This document shows positions 45,413 through 53,430 of a DNA stretch of 64,000 bases, in pieces. Positions within the stretch are counted from its first letter, which is position 1. The number at the start of each line of letters is the position of its first letter. A program made the translations under genes and the position numbers. Below the pieces are notes generated by a model. The model did not search any database. It saw only the letters and a program-made list of their open reading frames with translations, and was not told the DNA's origin. The stretch comes from Burkholderia ubonensis (GTDB taxonomy: Bacteria; Pseudomonadota; Gammaproteobacteria; Burkholderiales; Burkholderiaceae), in NCBI RefSeq assembly GCF_001718695.1, contig NZ_CP013420.1, positions 1,860,001 through 1,924,000 of the forward strand, read 5' to 3'.

Positions 45413-46429
45413 TCAGTCGCGCCCGCCGCGGTTCTTCAGCTGGTCGAGCAGCACCGCCGCCAGCAGGATCGCGCCGCGCACCAGGTATTGATAGAACGCG
45501 TCGATGTTCAGCAGGTTCATCACGTTCTCGACGGTGCCCATGATCAGCACGCCGATCACGACGCCCGAGATCGTCGCGCGCCCGCCCAGCAGCGACACGC
45601 CGCCGAGCACGCACGCGGAGATCACGTTCAGCTCGAAGCCCTGCGCGGCGTTCGGCTGGCCCGACGTGATGCGCGACGCGAGGATCACGCCCGCGAGCGC
45701 CGTCACCGCGCCCTGGATCAGGAAGATCCAGACGCGCGTGCGCTCGACGTTGATCCCCGCGAGCCGCGACGCCTCCGGGTTGCCGCCGATCGCGAGCGTG
45801 TTGCGCCCGTACACGGTCTGGTTCAGCAGCACGCCGAACACGACGAAGCACAGCAGCGTGACCCAGATCGGCAGCGACACGCCGAACAGCGTGAGGCCGC
45901 CGAGCGCGATGAAGGTGTCCGACGACACGCCCACCGCCTGCCCTTTCGACACGATGAAGCCGAGCCCGCGCACGATTTCCATCGTCGCGAGCGTCGTGAT
46001 CAGCGCGTTGATCCGCAGGTACGCGATCACCGCGCCGTTCACGAAGCCGATCGCGGCACCCGCCGCGACCGCGGCGAGGATCGCGACGAACGTGTTGTCG
46101 GTCGCGTTGAGCACCATCGCGCACAGCACGCCCGAGAACGCGACGGTCGAGCCGATCGACAGGTCGAAGTCGCGCGACGCGAGACAGAACATCATCGTGC
46201 ACGCGACCATCCCGATCTGCGAGATCGACAGCGCGAGGCCCAGCATGTTGTCGATCGAGAAGAAGTGATCGACGCTCAGCGACATCGTCACGAACATCGC
46301 CGCGAAGATCGCGATCAGGCTGTAGTCGGTGAGCTGCTGCCACCATTTCTGGCGATCGGTCGGCTGTGGAACCAGTGCATCGGCCGCGGGCTTCACGGCG
46401 GCGCCGGCGAGGTTTTCTCTGACTTGCAT
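45413..46429 (-). CDS. araH: Sugar ABC transporter permease, AraH-like
   Basis: This is the membrane channel of a carbohydrate importer (338 residues, about 8-10 hydrophobic helices). It closely follows E. coli AraH in recalled motifs: GMVACTMMFCLASRDFDLSIGSTVAFSGV near residue 80, INALITTLATMEIVRGLGFI near 145, TVYGRNTLAIGGNPEASRLAGI near 215, and ASRITSGQPNAAQGFELNVISACVLGGVSLLGG near 255. It lies between araG and the SDR gene. The substrate is L-arabinose or D-galactose by similarity and context. Confidence 0.9.
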   Translation of the reverse strand: MQVRENLAGAAVKPAADALVPQPTDRQKWWQQLTDYSLIAIFAAMFVTMSLSVDHFFSIDNMLGLALSISQIGMVACTMMFCLASRDFDLSIGSTVAFSGVLCAMVLNATDNTFVAILAAVAAGAAIGFVNGAVIAYLRINALITTLATMEIVRGLGFIVSKGQAVGVSSDTFIALGGLTLFGVSLPIWVTLLCFVVFGVLLNQTVYGRNTLAIGGNPEASRLAGINVERTRVWIFLIQGAVTALAGVILASRITSGQPNAAQGFELNVISACVLGGVSLLGGRATISGVVIGVLIMGTVENVMNLLNIDAFYQYLVRGAILLAAVLLDQLKNRGGRD

Positions 46430-46499
46430 GGTGGTGTCTCCTGCTCCTGCATCGCGCGGTCCGTCGGCGGCCGCGCGGAAATCGAATGTCTTGGTGGAT

Positions 46500-48011
46500 T
46501 CAGGCCGCCTGCGCGGCGCTCGTCTGCGGCAACGCGAGGCTCAGCACCGCATGCTCGTTCGCCTGCGCGCGCGGCAGCTCGCCCGCGATGCGCCCTTCGC
46601 GCATCACGACGATGCGGTCGGACACGCCGAGCACTTCCGGCAGCTCCGACGACACCATCACGATCGCGCAGCCGCGCTCCGCGAGCCGGTAGATCACGTC
46701 GTAGATCTCGTGCTTCGCGCCGACGTCGATGCCGCGCGTCGGCTCGTCGAGGATCACGACCTTCAGGTCGGGCTCCGCGAGCCAGCGCGACAGGATCGCC
46801 TTCTGCTGGTTGCCGCCCGACAGGAAGCGGATCTTCTGGCGGCGGCTCGGCGTCTTGATCTTCAGCCGCTGGATGAAGCGGTCGGCGGTTTCGCTTTCCG
46901 TCTTGCGATCGATGAACAGCCCGGCACGCAGCGAATGGCGGCGGCAGCTGATGTTGATGTTCTCCGCGACCGACGCCATCGCGATGATCCCTTCCTCCTT
47001 GCGGTCCTCCGGGCACAGCACGATGCCGTGGCGGATCGCGTCGCCGGTGCGCTTCACGTCGATGCGCGCGCCGTCGAGCGCGAGCGCGCCCGCGCGCTTG
47101 CGATCGGCGCCGTACACGAGCCGCATCAGCTCGCTGCGCCCCGCGCCGACGAGGCCGAAGAAGCCGACGATCTCGCCCGCGCGCACCGCGAAGCTCGCCG
47201 GCTCGCGCAGCGCGTCGCCCTCGATCCCTTCGACCGACAGCCGCACGTCGCCGAGCGCGCGCGGCGCATAGTGATAGATGTCGGCGATCTCGCGCCCGAC
47301 CATCTCCGCGACGAGGCGCTCGCGCGGCACGTCGGCGAGCGACGCGTGCGACGCGATCCTGCGGCCGTCGCGGAAGATCGTGCACGCGTCGCACAGCCGG
47401 TAGATCTCGTCCATCCGGTGCGAGATGTAGATCAGCGCGCGGCCGTCGGCGCGCAGGTCGTCGACGAGCTTGAACAGCACCTCGGTCTCGCGGTGCGACA
47501 GCGAGCTCGTCGGCTCGTCGAGCGCGATCACGCGCGCGTTGCGCAGCAGCGCCTTGCAGATCTCGACCATCTGCCGCTGCGCGATCGACAAGCGGCCGAG
47601 CTTCGCGTCCGGATCGAGATCGACGCCCATCGCGGCGAGCCGCTCGCGCACGTAGCGCTTCGCCTCGCCCTTCCTCACCCAGCCGAACGCATTCGGCAGG
47701 CGGCCGAGCAGCAGGTTCTCCGCGACCGTCAGGTCGGGCACGTATTGCAGCTCCTGGTGGATCACCGCGATGCCGGCCGCGATCGACGCAGCCGCATTCG
47801 GAAAATGCACGGGCCGGCCGTCGACCAGCACGCTGCCCGCATCGGGCTGATATTCGCCGCCGAGAATCTTCAGCAGCGTCGACTTGCCCGCGCCGTTCTC
47901 GCCCATCAGGCCGTGCACCTCGCCCGCACGCACGTCGAACGAGATGCCGTCGAGTGCGCGCACGCCGGGAAACACCTTGCCGATATTGTCAAAACGCAGT
48001 GCCGCTGACAC
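46500..48011 (-). CDS. araG: Sugar ABC transporter ATPase, AraG-like
   Basis: This is a double ATPase of 503 residues. The N-terminal cassette has Walker [10 protein letters not shown] near residue 38, signature [15 protein letters not shown] and Walker [12 protein letters not shown]. The C-terminal cassette has a modified Walker A (GLVGAGRSE near 280), [15 protein letters not shown] near 395 and [16 protein letters not shown], the normal pattern for sugar importers. The GTG start at 48011 follows GGAGAGGCGAA. Confidence 0.92.
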   Translation of the reverse strand: MSAALRFDNIGKVFPGVRALDGISFDVRAGEVHGLMGENGAGKSTLLKILGGEYQPDAGSVLVDGRPVHFPNAAASIAAGIAVIHQELQYVPDLTVAENLLLGRLPNAFGWVRKGEAKRYVRERLAAMGVDLDPDAKLGRLSIAQRQMVEICKALLRNARVIALDEPTSSLSHRETEVLFKLVDDLRADGRALIYISHRMDEIYRLCDACTIFRDGRRIASHASLADVPRERLVAEMVGREIADIYHYAPRALGDVRLSVEGIEGDALREPASFAVRAGEIVGFFGLVGAGRSELMRLVYGADRKRAGALALDGARIDVKRTGDAIRHGIVLCPEDRKEEGIIAMASVAENINISCRRHSLRAGLFIDRKTESETADRFIQRLKIKTPSRRQKIRFLSGGNQQKAILSRWLAEPDLKVVILDEPTRGIDVGAKHEIYDVIYRLAERGCAIVMVSSELPEVLGVSDRIVVMREGRIAGELPRAQANEHAVLSLALPQTSAAQAA

Positions 48012-48047
48012 TTCGCCTCTCCAGTTACGATCGATCGACCGTCGGCC

Positions 48048-48062
48048 GCCGCAGCATGCGGC
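48048..48062 (-). repeat. Small hairpin between araF and araG
   Basis: A 6-bp stem GCCGCA/TGCGGC with a 3-nt loop just after araF may protect the araF end of the mRNA. This is weak evidence. Confidence 0.35.
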
Positions 48063-48077
48063 AGCCGCCCGGGACGG

Positions 48078-49073
48078 TTACTTCGACGCGAGCCCCATCT
48101 CGTCGCGCACCTTGCCGACGTTCTCGCGCGTCGCGAGCATGCCGGTCGTGAGCGTGAGCGGCGCCGGCGCCTTGCCCTGCGTGATCCACGCGTACATCAG
48201 CTCGGACGTTTCCTCGCCGTGGCGCTTCGGGCTGATGATCACGGTGCCGAAGAAGCCGGTCGGCTGCGGCTTCTTGAATTCGTTCAGCGCCGAGTCGGAG
48301 CCGCCGATGCCGATGCCGATCATGTCCGCCGCCTTGAAGCCGCGCCCTTCGGCCGCGCGCACGGCGCCGAGCACCGCCTCGTCGTTCAGCCCGTATGCGA
48401 CCCAGTGCTTGAACTGCGGGTTCTTCGTGAGCGCGATGTTCGCGGCGTTGAACGCGTTCTCGGTGTCGGTCTTCGCCTGCGGCGCGGCGATCACGTTCGC
48501 CTTCGGAAAGCCCGCGGCGACGAGCGCGTCGGTCGCGCCGGCGGTGCGGTCATGCGCGGTCGGCAGCTGCTCGTAGGTGATGTCGATCGCGCCGACCTCC
48601 TTCATGTTCCAGCCGCGCTTCCTGATCTCGGCCGCGATGCCGTCGCCGACCTGCTTGCCGATGTTGTACGCGGAGATGCCCATGTGCGGCACCGCTTCGA
48701 GCGGCTTGCCGGCGCCGTCGACGAGGCGGTCGTCGACGGTCATCATCTTCAGCCCGTGCGACTTCGCCTTCGCGACGATGCCCGGCCCGAGCTTCACGTC
48801 GGGCGTGCAGATGATGAAGCCCTGCGCCTTCTGCGCGGCGAGGTTGTCGATCGCGCTCATCACCTTCTCGCCGGACGGCGCGCCGATCTTCACGAGCGTG
48901 AAGCCCTTGTCCTTCGCGGCGAGCTCCGCGAACTTCCACTCGTCCTGGAACCACGGCTCCTCCGGCTGCTTCACGAGGAAGCCGATCTTGACCGGGTCGG
49001 CCGCGTGTGCGAGCGGGCTGCCCATCAGCACCGCGGCGGCGGCGGCGAGCGTGACGAACGATCTGCGTTTCAT
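48078..49073 (-). CDS. araF: Periplasmic sugar-binding protein, AraF-like
   Basis: This is the solute-binding subunit, 331 residues. The signal peptide MKRRSFVTLAAAAAVLMGSPLAHA probably ends after AHA. Mature features match AraF: KIGFLVKQPEEPWFQDEWKFAELAAKDKGF, CTPDVKLGPGIVAKAKSHGLKMMTVDDRLVD, ITYEQLPTAHDRTAGA and GLNDEAVLGAVRA. E. coli AraF binds L-arabinose, D-fucose and D-galactose, which suits a galactose/arabinose operon. It stands 112 nt after the SDR gene. Confidence 0.92.
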   Translation of the reverse strand: MKRRSFVTLAAAAAVLMGSPLAHAADPVKIGFLVKQPEEPWFQDEWKFAELAAKDKGFTLVKIGAPSGEKVMSAIDNLAAQKAQGFIICTPDVKLGPGIVAKAKSHGLKMMTVDDRLVDGAGKPLEAVPHMGISAYNIGKQVGDGIAAEIRKRGWNMKEVGAIDITYEQLPTAHDRTAGATDALVAAGFPKANVIAAPQAKTDTENAFNAANIALTKNPQFKHWVAYGLNDEAVLGAVRAAEGRGFKAADMIGIGIGGSDSALNEFKKPQPTGFFGTVIISPKRHGEETSELMYAWITQGKAPAPLTLTTGMLATRENVGKVRDEMGLASK

Positions 49074-49185
49074 CTCCAGTGTCTCCTTGTCTTCATCGAT
49101 CGGAATACGGCCGCTTACTTGTGTCGACGCAGCGTGCGCGCGGCCCTCGCACGCTGCGGTCTTTCGATTCGGTCCTGCAGCTCCT

Positions 49186-49968
49186 TCAGTCGTGATACAG
49201 CGCCGCGCGCCCGCCATCGACCGTGATGCAGGTCGCGTTGATGAACGGCGCCTCGTCCGACGCGAGGAACACGGCCGTCATCGCGACTTCCTCCGGCCGG
49301 CCGATCCGCTTCATCGGCTGCAGCGCGAGCGTGTCGGCCCGCGCGACGGCCGGGTCCGGCTGCGCGTCCCACCAGTCGCGCGTGAGCTGCGTCTCGATGT
49401 AGCCCGGCGCGATCGCGTTCACGCGCACGTTGCGCGCCGCGTATTCGATGCCGAGCGCGCGCGTCAGGCCCAGCACGCCGTGCTTCGCGACCGGGTACGG
49501 AAAGCAGCCCGGAATGATCCGGAACGCATGCGTCGACGCGATGTTCACGATGCTGCCGCGCCCGCGCTCCACCATGCCGGCCAACGCCGCGCGGCAGCCG
49601 TGCCACACGCCGTCGAGATCGACCGCGAAGCAGCGGCGCCAGTCGTCGTCGGTCATCGTCAGCGGATCGCGGAACACGTTGATGCCCGCGTTGTTGACGA
49701 GCGCGTCGAGCGGCCCGAGCGACGCTTCGGCCTGCGCGAGCGCGTCGCGCACCGAGTCCTGGCGCGTGACGTCCGCGTGAAGCGGCAGCACGCGCGCACC
49801 GTCGACCTCGGCGGCGATCGCGGCGGCGGTGCGCTGCGCGTGCTCGACGTCGACGTCGAGCAGCGCGACGCACGCGCCTTCGCGCGCGAACGCGTGCGCG
49901 ATCGCCGCGCCGATGCCGCGGCCCGCGCCCGTCACCATCGCGACCTTGCCCGCGAGGCGGCCCATCAT
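49186..49968 (-). CDS. SDR-family oxidoreductase
   Basis: This is a second short-chain dehydrogenase of about 260 residues. The NAD(P) motif VTGAGRGIG is near residue 15, VNNAGINVFRDPLT near 90, NIASTHAF with the catalytic serine near 145 and YPVAKHG (Tyr-x3-Lys) near 160, then ITVDGGRAALYHD. It overlaps the dgoA stop (ATGATG), so the ATG at 49968 or 49965 is used. A sugar or sugar-acid dehydrogenase role is inferred from context; fucose and galactose dehydrogenases are candidates. Confidence 0.88.
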   Translation of the reverse strand: MMGRLAGKVAMVTGAGRGIGAAIAHAFAREGACVALLDVDVEHAQRTAAAIAAEVDGARVLPLHADVTRQDSVRDALAQAEASLGPLDALVNNAGINVFRDPLTMTDDDWRRCFAVDLDGVWHGCRAALAGMVERGRGSIVNIASTHAFRIIPGCFPYPVAKHGVLGLTRALGIEYAARNVRVNAIAPGYIETQLTRDWWDAQPDPAVARADTLALQPMKRIGRPEEVAMTAVFLASDEAPFINATCITVDGGRAALYHD

Positions 49969-50642
49969 GCGGCTCCGCCGCGCGCCGCGCGCAGCCCGGC
50001 CTGGAACGCGCGCGCGTGGGCCGCGGTCGCGTCGGCGGACTGGCCGGGCCGGTACAGCGCGGAGCCGAGCCCGAAGCCGTTCGCGCCGGCGGCGAGGAAC
50101 GCCTGCATGTTGTCGGGCGTGACGCCGCCGACCGGCACCAGCGGCACCGCGCGATCGATCACCGCGCGCCACGCCTTCACGACCGTCAGGCCAAGCTGCT
50201 CGGCCGGGAACATCTTCAGCACGTCCGCGCCGTTCGCGAGCGCGGCGAACGCCTCGGTCGGCGTCGCGACGCCGGGCGCGCTCGCGAGGCCCAGCTCGCG
50301 CGCGCGGCGGATCACCGCGCCGTCGCTGTGCGGCATCACGATCAGCGCGCCGCCCGCGTCCCGCACGCGGTCGACGTATTCGGGCCGCAGCACGGTGCCC
50401 GCGCCGACGATCGCGTCGTCGGGCAGCGCGCGGCGCAACGCCGTGATGCTGTCGAGCGGCTCGGGCGAGTTGAGCGGCACTTCGACGATCCGGAAGCCCG
50501 CTTCATAGAGCGCATGGCCATGCGCCGCCGCGTCGCCGGGCGCGATGCCGCGCAGGATCGCGATCAGCGGGCACGCGGCGAACGCCTGCATCAGCGCGGG
50601 ATGCGGCGCATACGGCGCGGGCAGCGTGAGTTCGGACGACAT
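49965..50642 (-). CDS. dgoA: 2-dehydro-3-deoxy-6-phosphogalactonate aldolase
   Basis: This enzyme splits KDPGal into pyruvate and glyceraldehyde 3-phosphate. At 225 residues it has the Eda-like fold: CPLIAILRGIAPGDA near residue 25, FRIVEVPLNSPEPLDSI with the catalytic glutamate, VGAGTVLRPEYVDRVRDAGG, LASAPGVATPTEAFAALANGADVLKMFPAEQLG with the Schiff-base lysine near 150, and PVGGVTPDNM. It is distinct from eda at 13106 in the LNSPEP motif, typical of DgoA. GGAGGAAA precedes the ATG. Confidence 0.93.
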   Translation of the reverse strand: MSSELTLPAPYAPHPALMQAFAACPLIAILRGIAPGDAAAHGHALYEAGFRIVEVPLNSPEPLDSITALRRALPDDAIVGAGTVLRPEYVDRVRDAGGALIVMPHSDGAVIRRARELGLASAPGVATPTEAFAALANGADVLKMFPAEQLGLTVVKAWRAVIDRAVPLVPVGGVTPDNMQAFLAAGANGFGLGSALYRPGQSADATAAHARAFQAGLRAARGGAA

Positions 50643-50674
50643 GGATGGCTTTCCTCCGCAATCGGTTCGGTTCA

Positions 50675-51715
50675 TCAATCGGCGCAGACCGGCGCACTGT
50701 CCGCGCGCACGAGCCCGGCGCGAGACGCGATCCGCCACAGTCCGCGCTCGGTCGCATTGGCGACGACCCGCGCATGCGGGCAGCCGAACGCGTGCAGCGC
50801 GGCCGCGTAGCGCGCGCACAGCGCGTCGTCGCCGATCAGCAGCAGCGGCTGGTTCGCGAGCGCGACGCCGCGCTCCGCGAGCATCGCGTCGAGCGCATTC
50901 AGCTCGTGGCCGATCAGCAGGCCGGACAGATAGTCGCCCTGCGCTTGCGGCGCGAGACGGCCGGTCAGGCCCAGCGTGCGCGTGCTGAAAATCGTCGCGA
51001 GCAGGCCGGCCCGCTGCGCGCCGCGCGCGACCGACACGCCGCGCAGGAACGCCGCGCGATCGGGTTCATCGGGCGAGCGCATCGTGCGGCCGAGGATCGT
51101 GTGATCGCGCAGCGCGCCGAACAGCTCGCCCGTCATGAAGGTCTGGAAGCGCTCGACGAGCCCGCGCTTCACCCACGCCCATTTCGCGTGCGTGCCCGGC
51201 AGCCCGATCAGTAGACCTGAATGATCCGCTCCAATTGAAGAAGCTGCATCGAGTGCGCCGACGATCTGCGTTTCTTCGCCGCGCATCACGTCGGGCAACT
51301 CGCCCGTCGCGATCACGCCCGGCACGATCGACACCGTCGCGCCGCGCGCGCTTTCGATCGTGACGATGCCGACGACCAGCGCGTCGACGCCGGCCGGCGC
51401 TTCGACATAAGGCGCCTCGCGCCAGCCCTGCGCGCTGCCGACCATGCCGGCGGCGAGCACCGGCACGCCGGGTGCGCGGTCGAGCCAATCGCCGCACGCG
51501 TCCTCGAACGCGGCGTCGAACGCGCGCGCGCCGCCCGCCGGCACGTGCATCACGCCCGCCGCGCGGCTGCGTGTCGCGAGCAGTGCGCCGTGCGCGTCGT
51601 ACAGGTACGCGCGCAGCGACGTCGTGCCCCAGTCGAGCGCGATCAGCGCCGGGGCGGCGGTGAAGGTGGTGAAGGTGGTGAAGGTGTCCGGAGCGATCCG
51701 GGTCGGGTTCGTCAT
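50675..51715 (-). CDS. dgoK: 2-dehydro-3-deoxygalactonokinase
   Basis: This enzyme phosphorylates 2-keto-3-deoxygalactonate for the DgoA aldolase (346 residues). The ASKHA-type fold shows ALIALDWGTTSLRAYLYD near residue 25, LAAGMVGSAQGWREAPYVEAPAG near 95, GVIATGELPDVMRGEETQIVGAL near 145, GLPGTHAKWAWV near 190 and LFGALRDHTILG near 215. An N-terminal TFTTFTTFT stretch comes from a 9-bp tandem repeat (51661-51687). Its start overlaps the iclR stop (ATGA). Confidence 0.93.
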   Translation of the reverse strand: MTNPTRIAPDTFTTFTTFTAAPALIALDWGTTSLRAYLYDAHGALLATRSRAAGVMHVPAGGARAFDAAFEDACGDWLDRAPGVPVLAAGMVGSAQGWREAPYVEAPAGVDALVVGIVTIESARGATVSIVPGVIATGELPDVMRGEETQIVGALDAASSIGADHSGLLIGLPGTHAKWAWVKRGLVERFQTFMTGELFGALRDHTILGRTMRSPDEPDRAAFLRGVSVARGAQRAGLLATIFSTRTLGLTGRLAPQAQGDYLSGLLIGHELNALDAMLAERGVALANQPLLLIGDDALCARYAAALHAFGCPHARVVANATERGLWRIASRAGLVRADSAPVCAD

Positions 51716-52611
51716 CGTTTGATCCTGCGGGTACCCTGCGGCGGGCTCCAGCCCAGTTCCGCGGAAATGGCTCGCGCTTCGCGCTGCACGAGCGGAATCA
51801 GTTCGTCCATCCGGTCGTGCGGCATGTACGGAATCGTGCTCGCGACCGACACCGCCGCGACGATCGCGCCGGACGCATCGCGGATCGGCGCGGCGACGCA
51901 GCGGATCGACGCTTCGTTTTCCTCGAGATCGAACGTGTAGCCGCCCGCCGCGTAATGCGCCATGCGCTGCAGGAACGCGCTCGCGTCGGGGTGCCGGTCC
52001 GGCTTGAAGTTCACGCCGGCGAGCGCGCGCCGCGCGGCTTCGAACAGCGTGCGCCACGTGTCGGGCTCGAGGTCGAGCATCATCGCCTTGCCGATGCCGG
52101 TCGACGCGAGCGGCATCCGGTGGCCGACGCGCGAACGCATCTCGAGCCCGCGCGTGCCGGGAATCTTGTCGATGTAGAGCACGTCGTCGCCGTCGCGCAC
52201 GCCGAGGTGGATCGTATCGAGCGTCGCTTCGGCGAGCGCCTCCAGGTGCGGCCGCGCGACCGCGGTCAGCGGCATCTGCTCGAGCGCGATCGTGCCGAGC
52301 TCGATCAGCTTCGGGCCGAGCAGGTAGCCGCCCTGCACCTGGCGCAGGTAGCGCGCCTGCACGAGGCTGCTGACGAGGCGGTGCGTGGTGCTGCGCGTCG
52401 TGCCGAGCGCCGCGCCGATCGCGCGCATGTCGCGCGCGCCGTTCGCGATCGCCTCGAGGATCGCGAGGCCGCGCAGCAGCGTCTGCGTGCCGGCCTGCTG
52501 CGCCGCGAGATCGAGCGGCGTGCTGGTCGCGCCGATGCTGTCGGTCAGCGGCGCATCGTCCGGCGTCGCGCGCCGGGCGTCGAGAGCAAGGGTGTCGGGC
52601 ATGTTGGTCAT
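51712..52611 (-). CDS. IclR-family transcriptional regulator of the galactose/arabinose operon
   Basis: This regulator has 299 residues. The winged HTH is at about residues 42-100 (TLLRGLAILEAIANGARDMRAIGAALGTTRSTTHRLVSSLVQARYL), and the IclR effector domain follows (GTIALEQMPLTAVARPHLEALAE, PLASTGIGKAM near residue 165, then SIRCVAAPIRDASGAIVAAVSV near 240). It is the first gene of the operon it probably controls, so it would be autoregulated. An inverted repeat overlaps its -35 box. An alternative start is three codons further in. Confidence 0.92.
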   Translation of the reverse strand: MTNMPDTLALDARRATPDDAPLTDSIGATSTPLDLAAQQAGTQTLLRGLAILEAIANGARDMRAIGAALGTTRSTTHRLVSSLVQARYLRQVQGGYLLGPKLIELGTIALEQMPLTAVARPHLEALAEATLDTIHLGVRDGDDVLYIDKIPGTRGLEMRSRVGHRMPLASTGIGKAMMLDLEPDTWRTLFEAARRALAGVNFKPDRHPDASAFLQRMAHYAAGGYTFDLEENEASIRCVAAPIRDASGAIVAAVSVASTIPYMPHDRMDELIPLVQREARAISAELGWSPPQGTRRIKR

Positions 52612-52794
52612 GGAGCGGGCTTCGTCAACGGAATCGGTGAAGCCGCCGTCGCGACGCGCAAGCGAGCGCGGGCGTCGCGGCGAGGCGGCGGTCGATGCAC
52701 CGAGTAAAGCGCCCGGCGAACGTCATGGAAAGTGTCTCCGTGTGCGTCGGGCGCCGCGCGATGCGGGAGTCCGAAGCCTGTCGATATGCTTCGG

Positions 52795-52849
52795 ATTGTA
52801 GAAGTGCGCGCATTCAGCTCCAATATTTGAATGCGTTGTCCAGATATTG
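52795..52849 (-). promoter_or_regulatory. Promoter and IclR-type operator of the iclR-dgo-ara operon
   Basis: On the minus strand, TTGGAG (52818-52823) and TACAAT (52795-52800) are 17 bp apart. An inverted repeat, CAATATTTG at 52821-52829 and CAGATATTG at 52841-52849, overlaps the -35, a suitable place for repressor binding. A second inverted repeat, TCCGAAGC/GCTTCGGA (52770-52795), starts at the -10 and could be a leader hairpin or another operator. The surrounding 329-bp gap (52612-52940) has no gene and is AT-rich for this genome. Confidence 0.6.
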
Positions 52850-52879
52850 AGAGATTGCGGCGCGCGTGCACGATGTAAT

Positions 52880-52920
52880 ACGGGGGCGGAACCCGCATTC
52901 GCCGCAGGTTCCGCCCCCGT
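52880..52920 (-). terminator. Large hairpin after the EF-hand gene
   Basis: A perfect 14-bp stem (52880-52893 with 52907-52920) with a 13-nt loop lies 20 nt past the EF-hand protein stop. The U-tract is poor but the stem is very stable. Confidence 0.65.
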
Positions 52921-52940
52921 TTGTCGTGCTCGCGATGCGC

Positions 52941-53339
52941 TTATTGCTGCTTCGCGTCGCGCGTCTGCATGTAGCGCTGCACGTCGCTGAACGACACGCG
53001 CCCGCTGCCGGTCGAGTCGATCTGCCGGAAGTGGTTCGCGACGTAGCCGAGTCCGGCCGCGCGCGCCTGCGCTTCGGTCACCGAGCCGGTGTTCTGCGTG
53101 TCGGCCGCGCGGAACTGCCGGGCGAGCTTGGCCACCACCTGCGCGTGCAGCGCGGCGCCGGTCGTCTGCGTGCCCGCGGTCGGCTTGCGCGCGGCGGGCG
53201 GCACGTACGGATCGCCGAGCTGCGCCTGGCGGGATCGCACGGGTGCGGCGGCATCGCTCGCCTGCGCGAGCGCGGAGAACGAGGTGGCGAGACTGCCGCA
53301 GGCGAGCGCTGCGGCGATGACGATAAATCGCTTCTTCAT
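52941..53339 (-). CDS. Exported EF-hand domain protein
   Basis: This is a small exported protein of 132 residues. The signal peptide MKKRFIVIAAALACGSLATSFSALAQA is followed by a variable linker and two EF-hand-like loops: D80-T-Q-N-T-G-S-V-T-E near residue 80 and D108-S-T-G-S-G-R-V-S-F-S-D near 108, both with the calcium-ligand spacing. A calcium-sensing or structural role in the periplasm is inferred. It is preceded by the carboxypeptidase gene, 91 nt away, on the same strand. Confidence 0.85.
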   Translation of the reverse strand: MKKRFIVIAAALACGSLATSFSALAQASDAAAPVRSRQAQLGDPYVPPAARKPTAGTQTTGAALHAQVVAKLARQFRAADTQNTGSVTEAQARAAGLGYVANHFRQIDSTGSGRVSFSDVQRYMQTRDAKQQ

Positions 53340-53430
53340 GTCAGGCTCCAGTCTGGAATGAGGTCGTCGACGGCCGGCGGCCCGCGCCATGGCGCGCGCG
53401 CGCGCGCGCGCCGCCGGTCCGCGCATCGAA

